Of a stretch of DNA of 64,000 nt, positions 7,654 to 16,340 are shown piece after piece. The translations under genes were made by a program, and so were the position numbers. The stretch is from NCBI RefSeq assembly GCF_004349055.1, contig NZ_SMKX01000019.1:1-64000 (forward strand). Direction: 5' to 3'. The notes under the pieces are model-generated. The model made no database searches and was not told the origin of the DNA. It saw only the letters and a list, made by a program, of their open reading frames with translations. The number at the start of each line of letters is the position of its first letter. Position 1 is the first letter of the stretch. The DNA is from Kribbella antibiotica. GTDB taxonomy: Bacteria > Actinomycetota > Actinomycetes > Propionibacteriales > Kribbellaceae.

Positions 7654-9798
7654 ATGAGTTATGACAAGGCAGCAGTCCAGACCATCCTCGACCAGGCTCT
7701 GGCGGACGGCCGCACCTCGCTGAGCGCGCCCGAGGCCAAGCTGGTCGCGGATGCGTACGGGATCCCGACGCCGGGTGAGGGGCTGGCCACGACTGCCGAG
7801 GGAGCAGCCGGTCTCGCGGCCGAGATCGGCTTCCCGGTGGTGCTGAAGATCAGTTCACCGGACATCCTGCACAAGACCGACGCCGGTGGCGTGGTCGTCG
7901 GAGTGGACAGTCCGGCGGCGGCACAGGCGGCGTACGAGAAGATCATTGCGAACGCCAAGGCCTACAAGGCGGATGCGGAGATCAGCGGCGTTCAGGTGCA
8001 GAAGATGCTGGTCACGGGCGGTGACGTGCAGGAGGTCATCATCGGGGCGATGACCGATCCGACCTTCGGGAAGATCGTCGCCTTCGGTCTCGGCGGCGTT
8101 CTCGTCGAGGTGCTGAAGGACGTCACCTTCCGGCTCGCACCGCTGACCGGCGCCGAGGCGCGCGCCATGATCGACGGGATCAACGCGCGCGAAATGCTCG
8201 AGGGGATCCGCGGCGCCAAGCCGGTGGACAAGGACGCGCTGGGCGAGCTGGTCCAGCGGCTGTCCGACCTGGTCACCGACTTCCCGCAGTTCGCCGAGGT
8301 GGACCTGAACCCGGTGCTCGCCGGGCCGGATGGCGCCACCGCGGTCGACTTCCGGATCATCGTCGACACCGAGGCCGGCAAGCCGGTCGAGCGGTACAGC
8401 CAGGAGGAGATCCTGACGGCGATGATGCGGATCATGAAACCGCGCGCCGTCGCCGTGATCGGGGCGTCCAACGAGGACGGCAAGATCGGCAACTCGGTGA
8501 TGAAGAACCTGGTCAACGGCGGGTATGCGGGCGACATCTACCCGATCAACCCGAAGGGTGGCGAGGTGCTGGGGCTGAAGGCCTTCCCCAGCATCCTCGA
8601 CGTACCGGGTGACGTGGATGTGGCGGTGTTCGCCGTACCGGCCAAGTTCGTCGGTGGAGCGCTCGAGCAATGCGGTGAGAAGGGCGTGGCCGGGGCGATC
8701 CTGATCCCGTCCGGGTTCGCCGAGACCGGGGAGCAGGAGCTCCAGGACGAGATCGTGGCGATCGCCCGCAAGCACAACGTCCGGATTCTCGGGCCGAACA
8801 TCTACGGCTACTACTACCTGCCGGAGAAGCTCTGCGCGACCTTCTGCACACCGTACGACGTCCAGGGCAGTGTCGCGCTCTCATCGCAGAGCGGCGGGAT
8901 CGGGATGGCCATCCTCGGGTTCAGCAGGTCCAGCCGGATGGGCGTCTCCGCGATCGTTGGGGTAGGCAACAAGGCCGACATCGACGAGGATGACCTCCTG
9001 ACGTTCTTCGAGAACGACGACAACACCAACCTGATCGCCATGCATCTTGAGGATTTGAAGGACGGCCGGGCTTTCGCCGAGACGGCGTCCCGGGTGTCGA
9101 AGAAGAAGCCGGTCATCGTGCTGAAGGCCGGTCGCACCGCCATGGGCGCGAAGGCGGCCAGCTCGCACACGGGTGCCCTGGCGGGAAACGACAAGGTGTA
9201 CGACGACATCCTGCGGCAGAGCGGCGTCGTACGGGCTCCGGGGCTGAACGAGATGCTCCAGTACGCCCGGGGGATTCCGTTGCTGCCGACTCCGAAGGGT
9301 GAGAACGTCGTCATCATCACCGGCGCGGGCGGCTCGGGTGTCCTGCTTTCGGACGCCTGTGTCGACAACGGCCTCCAGTTGATGACGATCCCGCCGGACC
9401 TCGACGCGGCGTTCAAGAAGTTCATCCCGCCGTTCGGGGCGGCCGGCAATCCGATCGACATTACCGGCGGGGAACCACCGTCGACGTACCGGAACACTGT
9501 TGCGCTCGGGCTCGAGGACGAGCGGATCCATGCACTGATCCTCGGCTACTGGCACACCATCGTTACACCGCCGATGGTGTTCGCGAAGCTGGTCGCCGAG
9601 GTGGTCGAGGAGTATCGGGCCAAGGGCATCGACAAGCCCGTGGTCGCATCGCTGTCGGGTGACGTCGAGGTCGAAGAGGCTGCGCAGTACCTGTTCGAGC
9701 ACGGCGTGGTCGCCTATCCGTACACCACCGAGACACCGGTTCAGGTGCTCGGCGCCAAGTACCGCTGGGCCCGCAACGCGGGGCCGCTCGGAACGTAG
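7654..9798 (+). CDS. ADP-forming acyl-CoA synthetase (acetate-CoA ligase family)
   Basis: This 714-residue fusion belongs to the NDP-forming acyl-CoA synthetase superfamily, with an N-terminal ATP-grasp lobe (about 1-230) followed by CoA-binding and ligase domains (from about 260, VAVIGASNEDGKIGNSV). The phosphohistidine is H505 in ASSHTGALAG; SSQSGGIGMA and TGAGGSGVL are further signature segments. The start ATG at 7654 is preceded by CGGAG at 8 nt; a GTG at 7645 overlaps that site and is less likely. In this operon it could conserve energy by converting formyl-CoA + ADP to formate + ATP, or could charge oxalate or another acid; the substrate is inferred. Confidence 0.88.
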   Translation: MSYDKAAVQTILDQALADGRTSLSAPEAKLVADAYGIPTPGEGLATTAEGAAGLAAEIGFPVVLKISSPDILHKTDAGGVVVGVDSPAAAQAAYEKIIANAKAYKADAEISGVQVQKMLVTGGDVQEVIIGAMTDPTFGKIVAFGLGGVLVEVLKDVTFRLAPLTGAEARAMIDGINAREMLEGIRGAKPVDKDALGELVQRLSDLVTDFPQFAEVDLNPVLAGPDGATAVDFRIIVDTEAGKPVERYSQEEILTAMMRIMKPRAVAVIGASNEDGKIGNSVMKNLVNGGYAGDIYPINPKGGEVLGLKAFPSILDVPGDVDVAVFAVPAKFVGGALEQCGEKGVAGAILIPSGFAETGEQELQDEIVAIARKHNVRILGPNIYGYYYLPEKLCATFCTPYDVQGSVALSSQSGGIGMAILGFSRSSRMGVSAIVGVGNKADIDEDDLLTFFENDDNTNLIAMHLEDLKDGRAFAETASRVSKKKPVIVLKAGRTAMGAKAASSHTGALAGNDKVYDDILRQSGVVRAPGLNEMLQYARGIPLLPTPKGENVVIITGAGGSGVLLSDACVDNGLQLMTIPPDLDAAFKKFIPPFGAAGNPIDITGGEPPSTYRNTVALGLEDERIHALILGYWHTIVTPPMVFAKLVAEVVEEYRAKGIDKPVVASLSGDVEVEEAAQYLFEHGVVAYPYTTETPVQVLGAKYRWARNAGPLGT

Positions 9799-9862
9799 CA
9801 AGGGAGGGGTTGCACAGCGGGGGTTCATTCAGTGTGCCTGGCGTCGATCTAAGGAGTCCGCC

Positions 9863-11362
9863 TTGGACGTCACAAGCAAGACCTCAGAAGTCCCCGACGA
9901 GCCCGCCGCGGCGGCCGTCACCGAGAAGGTCTGGAAAGCCGGCCGGCTCGAACCGATGCCGATCCGGAAACTGCCGGACGCACCACCGTCCATCCACATC
10001 CTCGGCCCGACCGTCTTCCTGGTCGCGCTGGGCGTGGGGATGGGGGAGTCGTACATGTGGCCCCGGCTCGTCCTGGTGTTCGGGCCGGACATCCGCTGGC
10101 TGTTCATGGTCGGCGTCACCCTGCAGGCGTTCGTGCTGCTGGAGATGGCGCGGTATGCGATGGCGACCGGGGAGAGCATCTTCTTCGGCGCCGCCCGGAT
10201 CTTCAAACCGCTGATGTGGTTCTTCTACGTCGCGGCGATCCTGATCTACATGTGGCCCGGCCATCTCTCGGCCGGAGCCGCCGCCTTCGAGGAAGTGTCG
10301 GGCATACCGTGGCAGGTGACGGCGTGCGTGGCTCTGGTGTTCGTCGGCGTCCTGTTCAGCATGCTCTCGGTGATCTACAACTTCCTCGAGAAACTGCTCG
10401 GGTTGCTGATCGGCTTCCTGGTCGTCGGTACGTCGGTCATCGCGGCGATCGTCGGTAACTGGGACGACCTCGGCAAGACGCTGGCCGGGATGTTCGCGGT
10501 CGGGTACTTCCCGCACGAGGCGATGACCTCGGCGTGGTTCCCGGTCGTGGTCGGGTCGATCGCTTTCGCCGGACCGTCCGGGATGCAGCAGATGTGGTAC
10601 ACGCTGCAGCTGCGGGACAGTGGCGCTGGGATGGGTGCACACATTCCGAAGGTCCGCGGGCTGCGGTCGGCCGGCGAGGCCGAGGCGATGCCGTCGCGCG
10701 GGTTCATGTTCGATACCGAAGACCCGGCGGAGATGGCGAAGTGGAAGGGCTGGCGCAAGTGGGTCACCTTCGACGCGATCCTGCTCTTCTGGGGGATCAC
10801 GATGCTGGTCACGGTGTCGTTCACCGTGCTGGCCATGTCGGCGGCCCGGACCAACCCGAACGTGAAGTCGCTGATCGAAGGAGGCGACCGGGATGCGGCG
10901 CTGCGGGCGATGTCGGATGCGTTCGCCTCGGCGGGTTCGCCGATCCTGGGCACGCTGTTCTTCGCCTTCATCGCACTGATCGGGCTGAACGCGACCCTGG
11001 GTCTGTTCGACTCGTTCTCCCGCGGCCAGGCGGACATGACGTACTACTTCGTGCCGGGCGCCAAGCGATTCTCGATGTCCCGCCTGTACGCCGGGTTCCT
11101 GTGGGGCGTGATCGTCTTCGGCATCCTGATTCTGCTGTTCGGTCCCGCTGACGGGCCGGCGGGGATTCTGGACACCCTCGCCTTCTTGTCCACGTTCGCG
11201 ATGGGCGCCTACTGCATCGTGTTGCTCCTGGTGAACAACAAGCTGCTCCCCAAGAAGATCCGGCCCGGCCCGGTGCGGAACCTGATCATCGGATTCGGTG
11301 CGGTCTTCTACCTGGGCATGCTCTTCTACTGCCTGATCCGCTTCGGCGTGGCAGTGGGCTGA
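9863..11362 (+). CDS. Nramp-superfamily membrane protein lacking the metal-binding motifs
   Basis: This 499-residue protein has about 11 membrane segments. The start is TTG at 9863 with AAGGAG at 6 nt; the ATG at 9956 would remove the leading residues and has no such site. The overall layout resembles Nramp divalent-metal transporters, but the first transmembrane helix reads GVGMGESYMWPR where DPGN is expected, and the TM6 region reads AFAGPSGMQQMW instead of the MPH motif. A long cytosolic insert with EDPAEMAKWKGWRKW precedes the later helices. As fourth gene of the frc operon it may move a carboxylate or other solute; this is inference. Confidence 0.75.
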   Translation: MDVTSKTSEVPDEPAAAAVTEKVWKAGRLEPMPIRKLPDAPPSIHILGPTVFLVALGVGMGESYMWPRLVLVFGPDIRWLFMVGVTLQAFVLLEMARYAMATGESIFFGAARIFKPLMWFFYVAAILIYMWPGHLSAGAAAFEEVSGIPWQVTACVALVFVGVLFSMLSVIYNFLEKLLGLLIGFLVVGTSVIAAIVGNWDDLGKTLAGMFAVGYFPHEAMTSAWFPVVVGSIAFAGPSGMQQMWYTLQLRDSGAGMGAHIPKVRGLRSAGEAEAMPSRGFMFDTEDPAEMAKWKGWRKWVTFDAILLFWGITMLVTVSFTVLAMSAARTNPNVKSLIEGGDRDAALRAMSDAFASAGSPILGTLFFAFIALIGLNATLGLFDSFSRGQADMTYYFVPGAKRFSMSRLYAGFLWGVIVFGILILLFGPADGPAGILDTLAFLSTFAMGAYCIVLLLVNNKLLPKKIRPGPVRNLIIGFGAVFYLGMLFYCLIRFGVAVG

Positions 11363-11363
11363 C

Positions 11364-11879
11364 ATGACCTCATCGAAGGAACTTGCGGAGTTCTCGGTCC
11401 CGGGGGCAATCGTCGGCGCCGCAGCCGGGCTGGTCGCCGGGGCGCTCGGCGTCCTGGCCGGACAGCCGCTGGGCTGGGCCATCATCACCGGCCTCGGCCT
11501 CGGTCTCCCTCTGATCGTGCTCGGCTCCGGGTACGCCGTACTGGTTGCCCTAGGCAAAGTCCCGGCCGGAGTGTTCGCGCCGGCCGCGGTCTACTGGGTG
11601 ATCGGCTTCCCGCTCGCCCTGCTCGTCCACGCCATCACCACCACCTGGTGGGTGACCGGCAGCCCCGGACTCCCGCCCGAACCCTGGAAGTTCCTGGCCT
11701 TCCGTGCGCTCGTCAGCATGGGCTTCGCCATCGGCTTCCTCTGGATGCACGAACAGCTCGGCCGCCACTGGTGGCCGCGGATCCTCCCGCACAACCGGTA
11801 CGCGCGCCGTACCGTCGAGCAGTACTCGCACTTGGCCTCAGCCTTGGCTGAACGCAAGGCCGCCACCGGCCGCCGTTGA
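11364..11879 (+). CDS. Small membrane protein, unknown function
   Basis: This 171-residue protein has about four hydrophobic segments (roughly residues 11-34, 38-60, 66-88, 108-126) and a basic C-terminal tail (HNRYARRTVEQYSHLASALA). Its ATG lies 1 nt after the stop of the Nramp-like gene, so the two are coupled and may form a complex. It is the last gene of the operon, followed by a strong hairpin. No family is recognised. Confidence 0.75.
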   Translation: MTSSKELAEFSVPGAIVGAAAGLVAGALGVLAGQPLGWAIITGLGLGLPLIVLGSGYAVLVALGKVPAGVFAPAAVYWVIGFPLALLVHAITTTWWVTGSPGLPPEPWKFLAFRALVSMGFAIGFLWMHEQLGRHWWPRILPHNRYARRTVEQYSHLASALAERKAATGRR

Positions 11880-11884
11880 GAACC

Positions 11885-11913
11885 GCCCGCAGCTCACCCG
11901 ATGAGCTGCGGGC
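11885..11913. terminator. Bidirectional terminator hairpin
   Basis: A perfect 12-bp stem pairs GCCCGCAGCTCA (11885-11896) with 11902-11913 around a 5-nt loop. It sits between the convergent ends of the frc operon and the GH39-like gene and can serve both. Confidence 0.8.
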
Positions 11914-11922
11914 AGTCTGCGG

Positions 11923-14523
11923 TTAGCCGACCTCGATCTCCGACAGGCCGATGGCCCAGCCCTCGCCGCCTTCGACCTGGAACTTCACCCAGCTGATCGA
12001 CTTCGGGGTGAACGTCACTGTCTTGCCGCGCCCGCTGTCGTCGAGCTCAGTGACCTTGACCGAGCTGCCGTCGCTGAAGGTCAACGTGCCGCCGTGGGCC
12101 TTGTCGATCAGGTTGTTCCGGTCGTACAGCACAACCTGGGTCACGGTCTGCGGGTATGCCCAGTCGAGCCGGAGCCACGGGTTGAGCTCGCGGTTCGAGC
12201 CCCACTCGCCGGTGTGCCACTGGTTGATCACGCCGTCGATGGCAGCACCCGCGCTCGTCTGGGGCGTGTCAGGCGCCTCCGACGACGCCTTCGCCGTCGC
12301 GCTGGAAGCCACGTTGCCGATCGGCCGGATCTGCAGCTCGGACAGCCCGATACCCATCCCGGTCGACCCACTCGCCTGGAAGCGCACCCAGCCCACGCTG
12401 CGCGCGGGGAACGTCACCACCTTCGCCTTGCCGTCGGCCGGGATCCCGGTCACCGGGACCGAACTGCCGTCGCTGAAGGTGAGTGTCCCGCCGTTCACGT
12501 TGCTGGTGGCATCGGCCCGGTCGTACAGGGTGATCTCGTCGATCGTCCGGTTGCTGACCCAATCCACCTGAAGCCACGGCGATGCCGTCGTGGACACCCA
12601 GTCGGAGCCGATCACACCGTCAACAGCCCGTACGACGCCAGGGGCCGAGCTGCTGGTCAGTACCCCTGCGGGTGCGACGTTGCCGCCGCGGTGGACCTGC
12701 AGCTCGGACAGCCCCACATTGAGCCCGACGCCCGTGGTGACCTGCAGCCGGATCCAGCTCGTCGTACGGGAAGGGAACGAGATGACCTTCGGGCTGCCGT
12801 CGTTGGGCAGCGGTGGCACCGGCACCGACGTACCGTCGCTGAAGATCAGCCAGCCTGCCTTGATCTGGTCCGTCGGGTTGGCCCGATCTGCGAGCACGAT
12901 GCGGCTGACCGTCTGCGCGGTCGGCCAGGCGAGCTGGACCCACGGCGTCATCTCGGCGTTGGAGGCCCACTCGCCGAAGGCGTGTACTGACTCGATCCCA
13001 TCGATCACCTTGGCCGGCACGAGACCGTCGCTGCTGGAGGAGCCGGTCACCGTCGCGCTCGGCGCGAGATTCTCGGTATCGGCGATTGAGTACGGCGTCA
13101 GGCGAACACCCAGCACCGACTTCGCGGGCGCCTGGAACCGGACCCGGCTGTTGCCGCCGGCGACGGTCAGCGGGATCGAGGCCTTGGGGGAGGGGATCGC
13201 CTGGTCGCTGCTCGCCTCGAAGATGCTCGCGACCGTGGTGGTCGCACCGCCCAGCCCGGTGAGCGCCAGGTCGACGTCGACCGGAGCCGTGCCGTCGTTG
13301 ACCACCCACGCCACGTTGTCGCCGGTCGAGGTGGTCGCGGCCGCTGCGTTGGTGACCGGGCCGCCGTAGCTGATCCCGCGGATGATGCTGTCACCGGCGG
13401 CGAGGCCGAGGTCCTGTCCCAGCAGCCGGAACGCGCGCGACTTCGGGGTCAGCGTGCCGTTTTTGTACACGCCGAAGTGCACGCCCCAATCCTCCTCGCC
13501 TTCGTCGTTGTCGGCGTAGTAGAGCGTGCCGTTGGCGCGCTGCTTGTAGAAGGTACTCAGCCGCTGGCCGACGGAGCTGATCATGTTCGGGTGATCGCTG
13601 TTCATCGGGTCGTAGCCCCAGGCGGCGGTCCAGTTCCACTCGGTCACGTAGACCGGGAAGTCGGCGCCCTTGCCGTTCTGTTGCGCGACGGCCTTCCACT
13701 GGTCGACGACCTCGGTGGGGTCGGTCGCGTAGTGGTGGTAGCTGAGGAAGTTGATGTTCGGCGCGATGCGGGCGTCGCTCAGCAGCGGCTGGATCCAGTT
13801 CGTCGCGGGGGCCGACAAGGCCGGACCGCCGAGCGGGATCTGGCTGTCGACCGACCGGATCGCCTTGGCTGCGTGGAAGTAGATGTCCCGGTACGCCGTC
13901 AGGTTGTCGGGGTACGAGCTGCCACCGATCCGCAGGAAGTCGATGTTCGGCTCGTTCCAGAGCTCGACCATTTTCACCTTGCCGGCGAAATGCTGGTAGA
14001 CCTTCTTGACGATGTCCTCGTAGATGTCCCAGTTCTCCGGCCGTGGCGGTGAGAAGTACTCGCAGTCCGCACAGCCGTGCCCGATCCAGGGGACGCCGTA
14101 GCCCATGATCAGCATCAGCTCGATGCCGCGCTGGGCGTACTCGTCCGCCCAGCCGTACAACTCCCAGTTCCAGTTGGCCGGGTCCGCGACCCCACCGACG
14201 TTCGCCCGGTAGTCCGCGGGCGTCGTGGTGGGCACGATCTGGAAGAGGTACGCCGTCCGGCGGACGAAGTTCGCGCCGTTCTGATGGAAGGCGTCGAGTT
14301 TGGCCGGCTGATCGAGGTGGTTGATATTCGCGCCGAAGACCTCGCGGTGACCCTTGCCGAGGTTCTGGGCGAAGTCCGCGGTGACGGACGCCGTCGCGGC
14401 GGCGACCTTCTGCTGCGCAGCGGGCCGCGGCGCCGTCGGCGTACTGGGTGCGGGAGCTGCACCGGTCAGCGGCACCAGCAGAGCAAGCGCGGTCAGCAGG
14501 GTCAGGACAGGTCTGAACTGCAT
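11923..14523 (-). CDS. Secreted GH39-like glycoside hydrolase with three C-terminal repeats
   Basis: This 866-residue protein starts with a Sec signal peptide (hydrophobic run ending near AAPAP, residue 25). Residues about 55-375 resemble a GH39/clan GH-A barrel, with acid/base E191 in ELWNEPN and probable nucleophile E295 in YVTEWNW. A beta-rich domain follows to about 475. Three homologous repeats of about 125 residues then follow (about 480-615, 616-740, 741-866), each carrying a TLTFSDGSSVPV-type strand and ending GIGLSELQI; they look discoidin/F5-8-type and may bind polysaccharide. Substrate is unknown, plausibly a plant or microbial glycan. Confidence 0.82.
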   Translation of the reverse strand: MQFRPVLTLLTALALLVPLTGAAPAPSTPTAPRPAAQQKVAAATASVTADFAQNLGKGHREVFGANINHLDQPAKLDAFHQNGANFVRRTAYLFQIVPTTTPADYRANVGGVADPANWNWELYGWADEYAQRGIELMLIMGYGVPWIGHGCADCEYFSPPRPENWDIYEDIVKKVYQHFAGKVKMVELWNEPNIDFLRIGGSSYPDNLTAYRDIYFHAAKAIRSVDSQIPLGGPALSAPATNWIQPLLSDARIAPNINFLSYHHYATDPTEVVDQWKAVAQQNGKGADFPVYVTEWNWTAAWGYDPMNSDHPNMISSVGQRLSTFYKQRANGTLYYADNDEGEEDWGVHFGVYKNGTLTPKSRAFRLLGQDLGLAAGDSIIRGISYGGPVTNAAAATTSTGDNVAWVVNDGTAPVDVDLALTGLGGATTTVASIFEASSDQAIPSPKASIPLTVAGGNSRVRFQAPAKSVLGVRLTPYSIADTENLAPSATVTGSSSSDGLVPAKVIDGIESVHAFGEWASNAEMTPWVQLAWPTAQTVSRIVLADRANPTDQIKAGWLIFSDGTSVPVPPLPNDGSPKVISFPSRTTSWIRLQVTTGVGLNVGLSELQVHRGGNVAPAGVLTSSSAPGVVRAVDGVIGSDWVSTTASPWLQVDWVSNRTIDEITLYDRADATSNVNGGTLTFSDGSSVPVTGIPADGKAKVVTFPARSVGWVRFQASGSTGMGIGLSELQIRPIGNVASSATAKASSEAPDTPQTSAGAAIDGVINQWHTGEWGSNRELNPWLRLDWAYPQTVTQVVLYDRNNLIDKAHGGTLTFSDGSSVKVTELDDSGRGKTVTFTPKSISWVKFQVEGGEGWAIGLSEIEVG

Positions 14524-14634
14524 GATGCTCCTTCGACGTTCCCCAGGGGCGGATGGGCATCAGCACCTTCGCATGCCCGAAGACAGCGCGACATTCATTC
14601 GAGGTCCATCGAAGAGGGCACTAGGGTCAGGCGG

Positions 14635-15219
14635 GTGGACGATCTTGCCGGACAGGCCAAGCTCTGGGTGCAGAAGTGGCGCTGGTACGAGCGGAACTCG
14701 CTGCCGTGGAATCGAGCGCGGATTCACTGGGAGTTGATGCGCCGCGGGGCGTTTGCACGGTGGCCGCTCCAGGGGAATGTGCTGGAGGCGCTGCGAGATG
14801 GGCGGCTCGAGGTGGGGGAGCACGCGCTGTTCGAGCCCAACGTGTGGATCACGGTGGGGGATGACGCGCGGGTGCGGATCGGCGCGGGGACGTTTCTGAA
14901 CCTTGGGGTGATGGTTGCCGCGCTGGAGCTGGTCGAGATCGGCTCGCATTGCATGCTCGCGAACGGGTGTTTCGTGACGGACTCCAACCATCGTTTCGAC
15001 GATCCCGACAAGCCGGTTCCCTGGCAGGGGTTCGAGTCCAAGGGGCCGACGCGGATCGGCGACAACGTCTGGCTTGGGGCGAATGTCGTGGTGACGAGCG
15101 GTGTGACGATCGGCGAGAGGTGCGTGATCGGCGCGAACAGCGTGGTCACGCGCGACATACCGCCGTACTCGGTGGCTGCTGGCGCGCCGGCCAAGGTGCT
15201 GCGCGCTGTCACGTACTAA
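14635..15219 (+). CDS. Hexapeptide-repeat acyltransferase
   Basis: This 194-residue left-handed beta-helix (LbH) O-acetyltransferase-type protein has isoleucine/valine hexapeptide coils from about residue 75 to 185 (e.g. ANVVVTSGVTIGERCVIGAN) and a catalytic-type His in TDSNHRFDD. The C-terminus GAPAKVLRAV is the family's typical ending. GTG at 14635 has no Shine-Dalgarno, but TAGGGT (14622-14627) lies 7 nt upstream, suggesting a leaderless mRNA. The acceptor (sugar or antibiotic) cannot be read. Confidence 0.8.
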   Translation: MDDLAGQAKLWVQKWRWYERNSLPWNRARIHWELMRRGAFARWPLQGNVLEALRDGRLEVGEHALFEPNVWITVGDDARVRIGAGTFLNLGVMVAALELVEIGSHCMLANGCFVTDSNHRFDDPDKPVPWQGFESKGPTRIGDNVWLGANVVVTSGVTIGERCVIGANSVVTRDIPPYSVAAGAPAKVLRAVTY

Positions 15220-15246
15220 CCGCTCGACCGACGCAGTCGGCTTGCG

Positions 15247-15987
15247 TTAGAGACTGCGGCGCCGGCGGCGGGGTTCTGGCTCAGGGGCAGGCGCAGCGGG
15301 GCCTTCGGCGGCGCGGAGGTCGTGGTAGGCCTTGCGGGTGTGCTCGGTGTGCTCGCGCATGGTCTGGGCGGCCTTGTCTTCGTCGCCGTCGCTGATCGCC
15401 TTGACCAGGCGACTGTGCTCGCGCCAGGAGGCGGCACCGCGGACCGGGGCGATGGGGGTGTAGTACCAGCGGACGCGACGATCGACCTGCGCGGCAAAGT
15501 CGATCAGGAACCGGTTGCCGGACATCTCGGTGATGAACGCATGCAGTTCGCCGTTCGTCCGTACGGCGCCATCGGTGTCGCCGGACTCGTGGAACGCCGT
15601 ACCGACCTTGCAGAGCTCTTTGAGCTTGGCCAGGTCTTCCTTCGTGGCATGACGAGCGGCGAGGCGGGCGGACTCGGACTCGAGTGCTGCGCGGGCGGCG
15701 AGGAGTTGGTCGACCTCATCCTCGGCGGGCACGTGCACCATGGCGCCGAAGCCGGGGCGGAGGTCCACCCAGCCTTCGTTGTTCAGGCGTTGCAATGCCT
15801 CGCGCACCGGTTGGCGGGAGACGCCGAGCAGACCAGCGAGCTCAACCTCGACAAGGTGCCGGCCGCGCTCGAGCGTGCCGTCGATGATCATCTCGGTGAG
15901 GGCTTCGTAGACGGACTCCCGCAGCGGCTGCGGCCGCTTCACGTGGCGGACGCCGGCCGGTTCCGCTCCTGCGTTGATGGTCGTCAT
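15247..15987 (-). CDS. GntR-family regulator, FadR/FCD subfamily
   Basis: This 246-residue regulator has an N-terminal winged helix (residues about 18-85: LRESVYEALTEMIIDG, VSRQPVREALQRL) followed by an all-helical FCD ligand domain with His residues in GELHAFI and EHSRLV typical of metal/carboxylate binding. ATG at 15987 has AGGAGG at 7 nt; the upstream reading frame extends into the operator and is rejected. A perfect 35-bp palindrome begins 32 nt upstream and is the obvious autoregulatory site. Many FCD regulators sense small organic acids, fitting the oxalate/formate context, but its targets are not shown. Confidence 0.9.
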   Translation of the reverse strand: MTTINAGAEPAGVRHVKRPQPLRESVYEALTEMIIDGTLERGRHLVEVELAGLLGVSRQPVREALQRLNNEGWVDLRPGFGAMVHVPAEDEVDQLLAARAALESESARLAARHATKEDLAKLKELCKVGTAFHESGDTDGAVRTNGELHAFITEMSGNRFLIDFAAQVDRRVRWYYTPIAPVRGAASWREHSRLVKAISDGDEDKAAQTMREHTEHTRKAYHDLRAAEGPAAPAPEPEPRRRRRSL

Positions 15988-16018
15988 CGAAGGTCCTCCT
16001 GTTTGCTGTGAGCAACAG

Positions 16019-16053
16019 CATGGCACTTGGTAGACAGTCTACCAAGTGCCATG
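16019..16053. promoter_or_regulatory. Perfect 35-bp palindrome, putative GntR operator
   Basis: The 17-nt arm CATGGCACTTGGTAGAC (16019-16035) is followed by a single A and its exact reverse complement (16037-16053). The core TTGGTAGAC-A-GTCTACCAA matches the FadR/FCD operator style. It lies 32-66 nt upstream of the GntR start. Confidence 0.75.
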
Positions 16054-16093
16054 GCCGTACCTAGCTATTTCATCGCAGCCTTGGGTCAAGCGA

Positions 16094-16255
16094 TCAGGCG
16101 GCCGACTCGTCGGCGCGCTGCTTCTCGTCGTCTGTGGTCAGTGCGGCGAGCTCGGCATCCAGGTCCACGGGAGTGTTGAGTTCCTGCTGCAGCTCCGGGG
16201 CATCCGGAAACTGCGGGCGGGCCGCCAGAGCGCCGAACCTACGGGTGAAGATCAT
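16094..16255 (-). CDS. Small ORF downstream of formate dehydrogenase
   Basis: This 53-residue ORF begins MIFTRRFGALAARPQFPDAP and continues with an acidic helix-prone stretch (QQELNTPVDLDAELAALTTD) and the tail EKQRADESAA. ATG at 16255 has AGAGAGGA at about 5 nt. It is on the same strand as fdh and starts 85 nt beyond the fdh stop. The TCTGTATACAT word shared with the LysR promoter lies 27 nt upstream. Codon use resembles its neighbours. No family is recognised; a small accessory or regulatory protein of the formate unit is possible. Confidence 0.5.
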   Translation of the reverse strand: MIFTRRFGALAARPQFPDAPELQQELNTPVDLDAELAALTTDDEKQRADESAA

Positions 16256-16281
16256 TGCTGTCCTCTCTTTGAATTCTGGCT

Positions 16282-16292
16282 TCTGTATACAT
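16282..16292. promoter_or_regulatory. TCTGTATACAT site upstream of the 53-residue ORF
   Basis: This 11-mer contains the palindrome TGTATACA and recurs identically before the LysR gene (18534-18544) in the same orientation. It may be a regulator site; an alternative is a -10-like element. Confidence 0.35.
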
Positions 16293-16340
16293 TCAACCAG
16301 GTGTACTCATCGGTTATGCCCGCATCTCACGTGATCCGCC

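Noticed and set aside
9884-11557. 557-codon open frame opposite the Nramp-like gene
   Set aside because: Antisense shadow with charged, repetitive composition.
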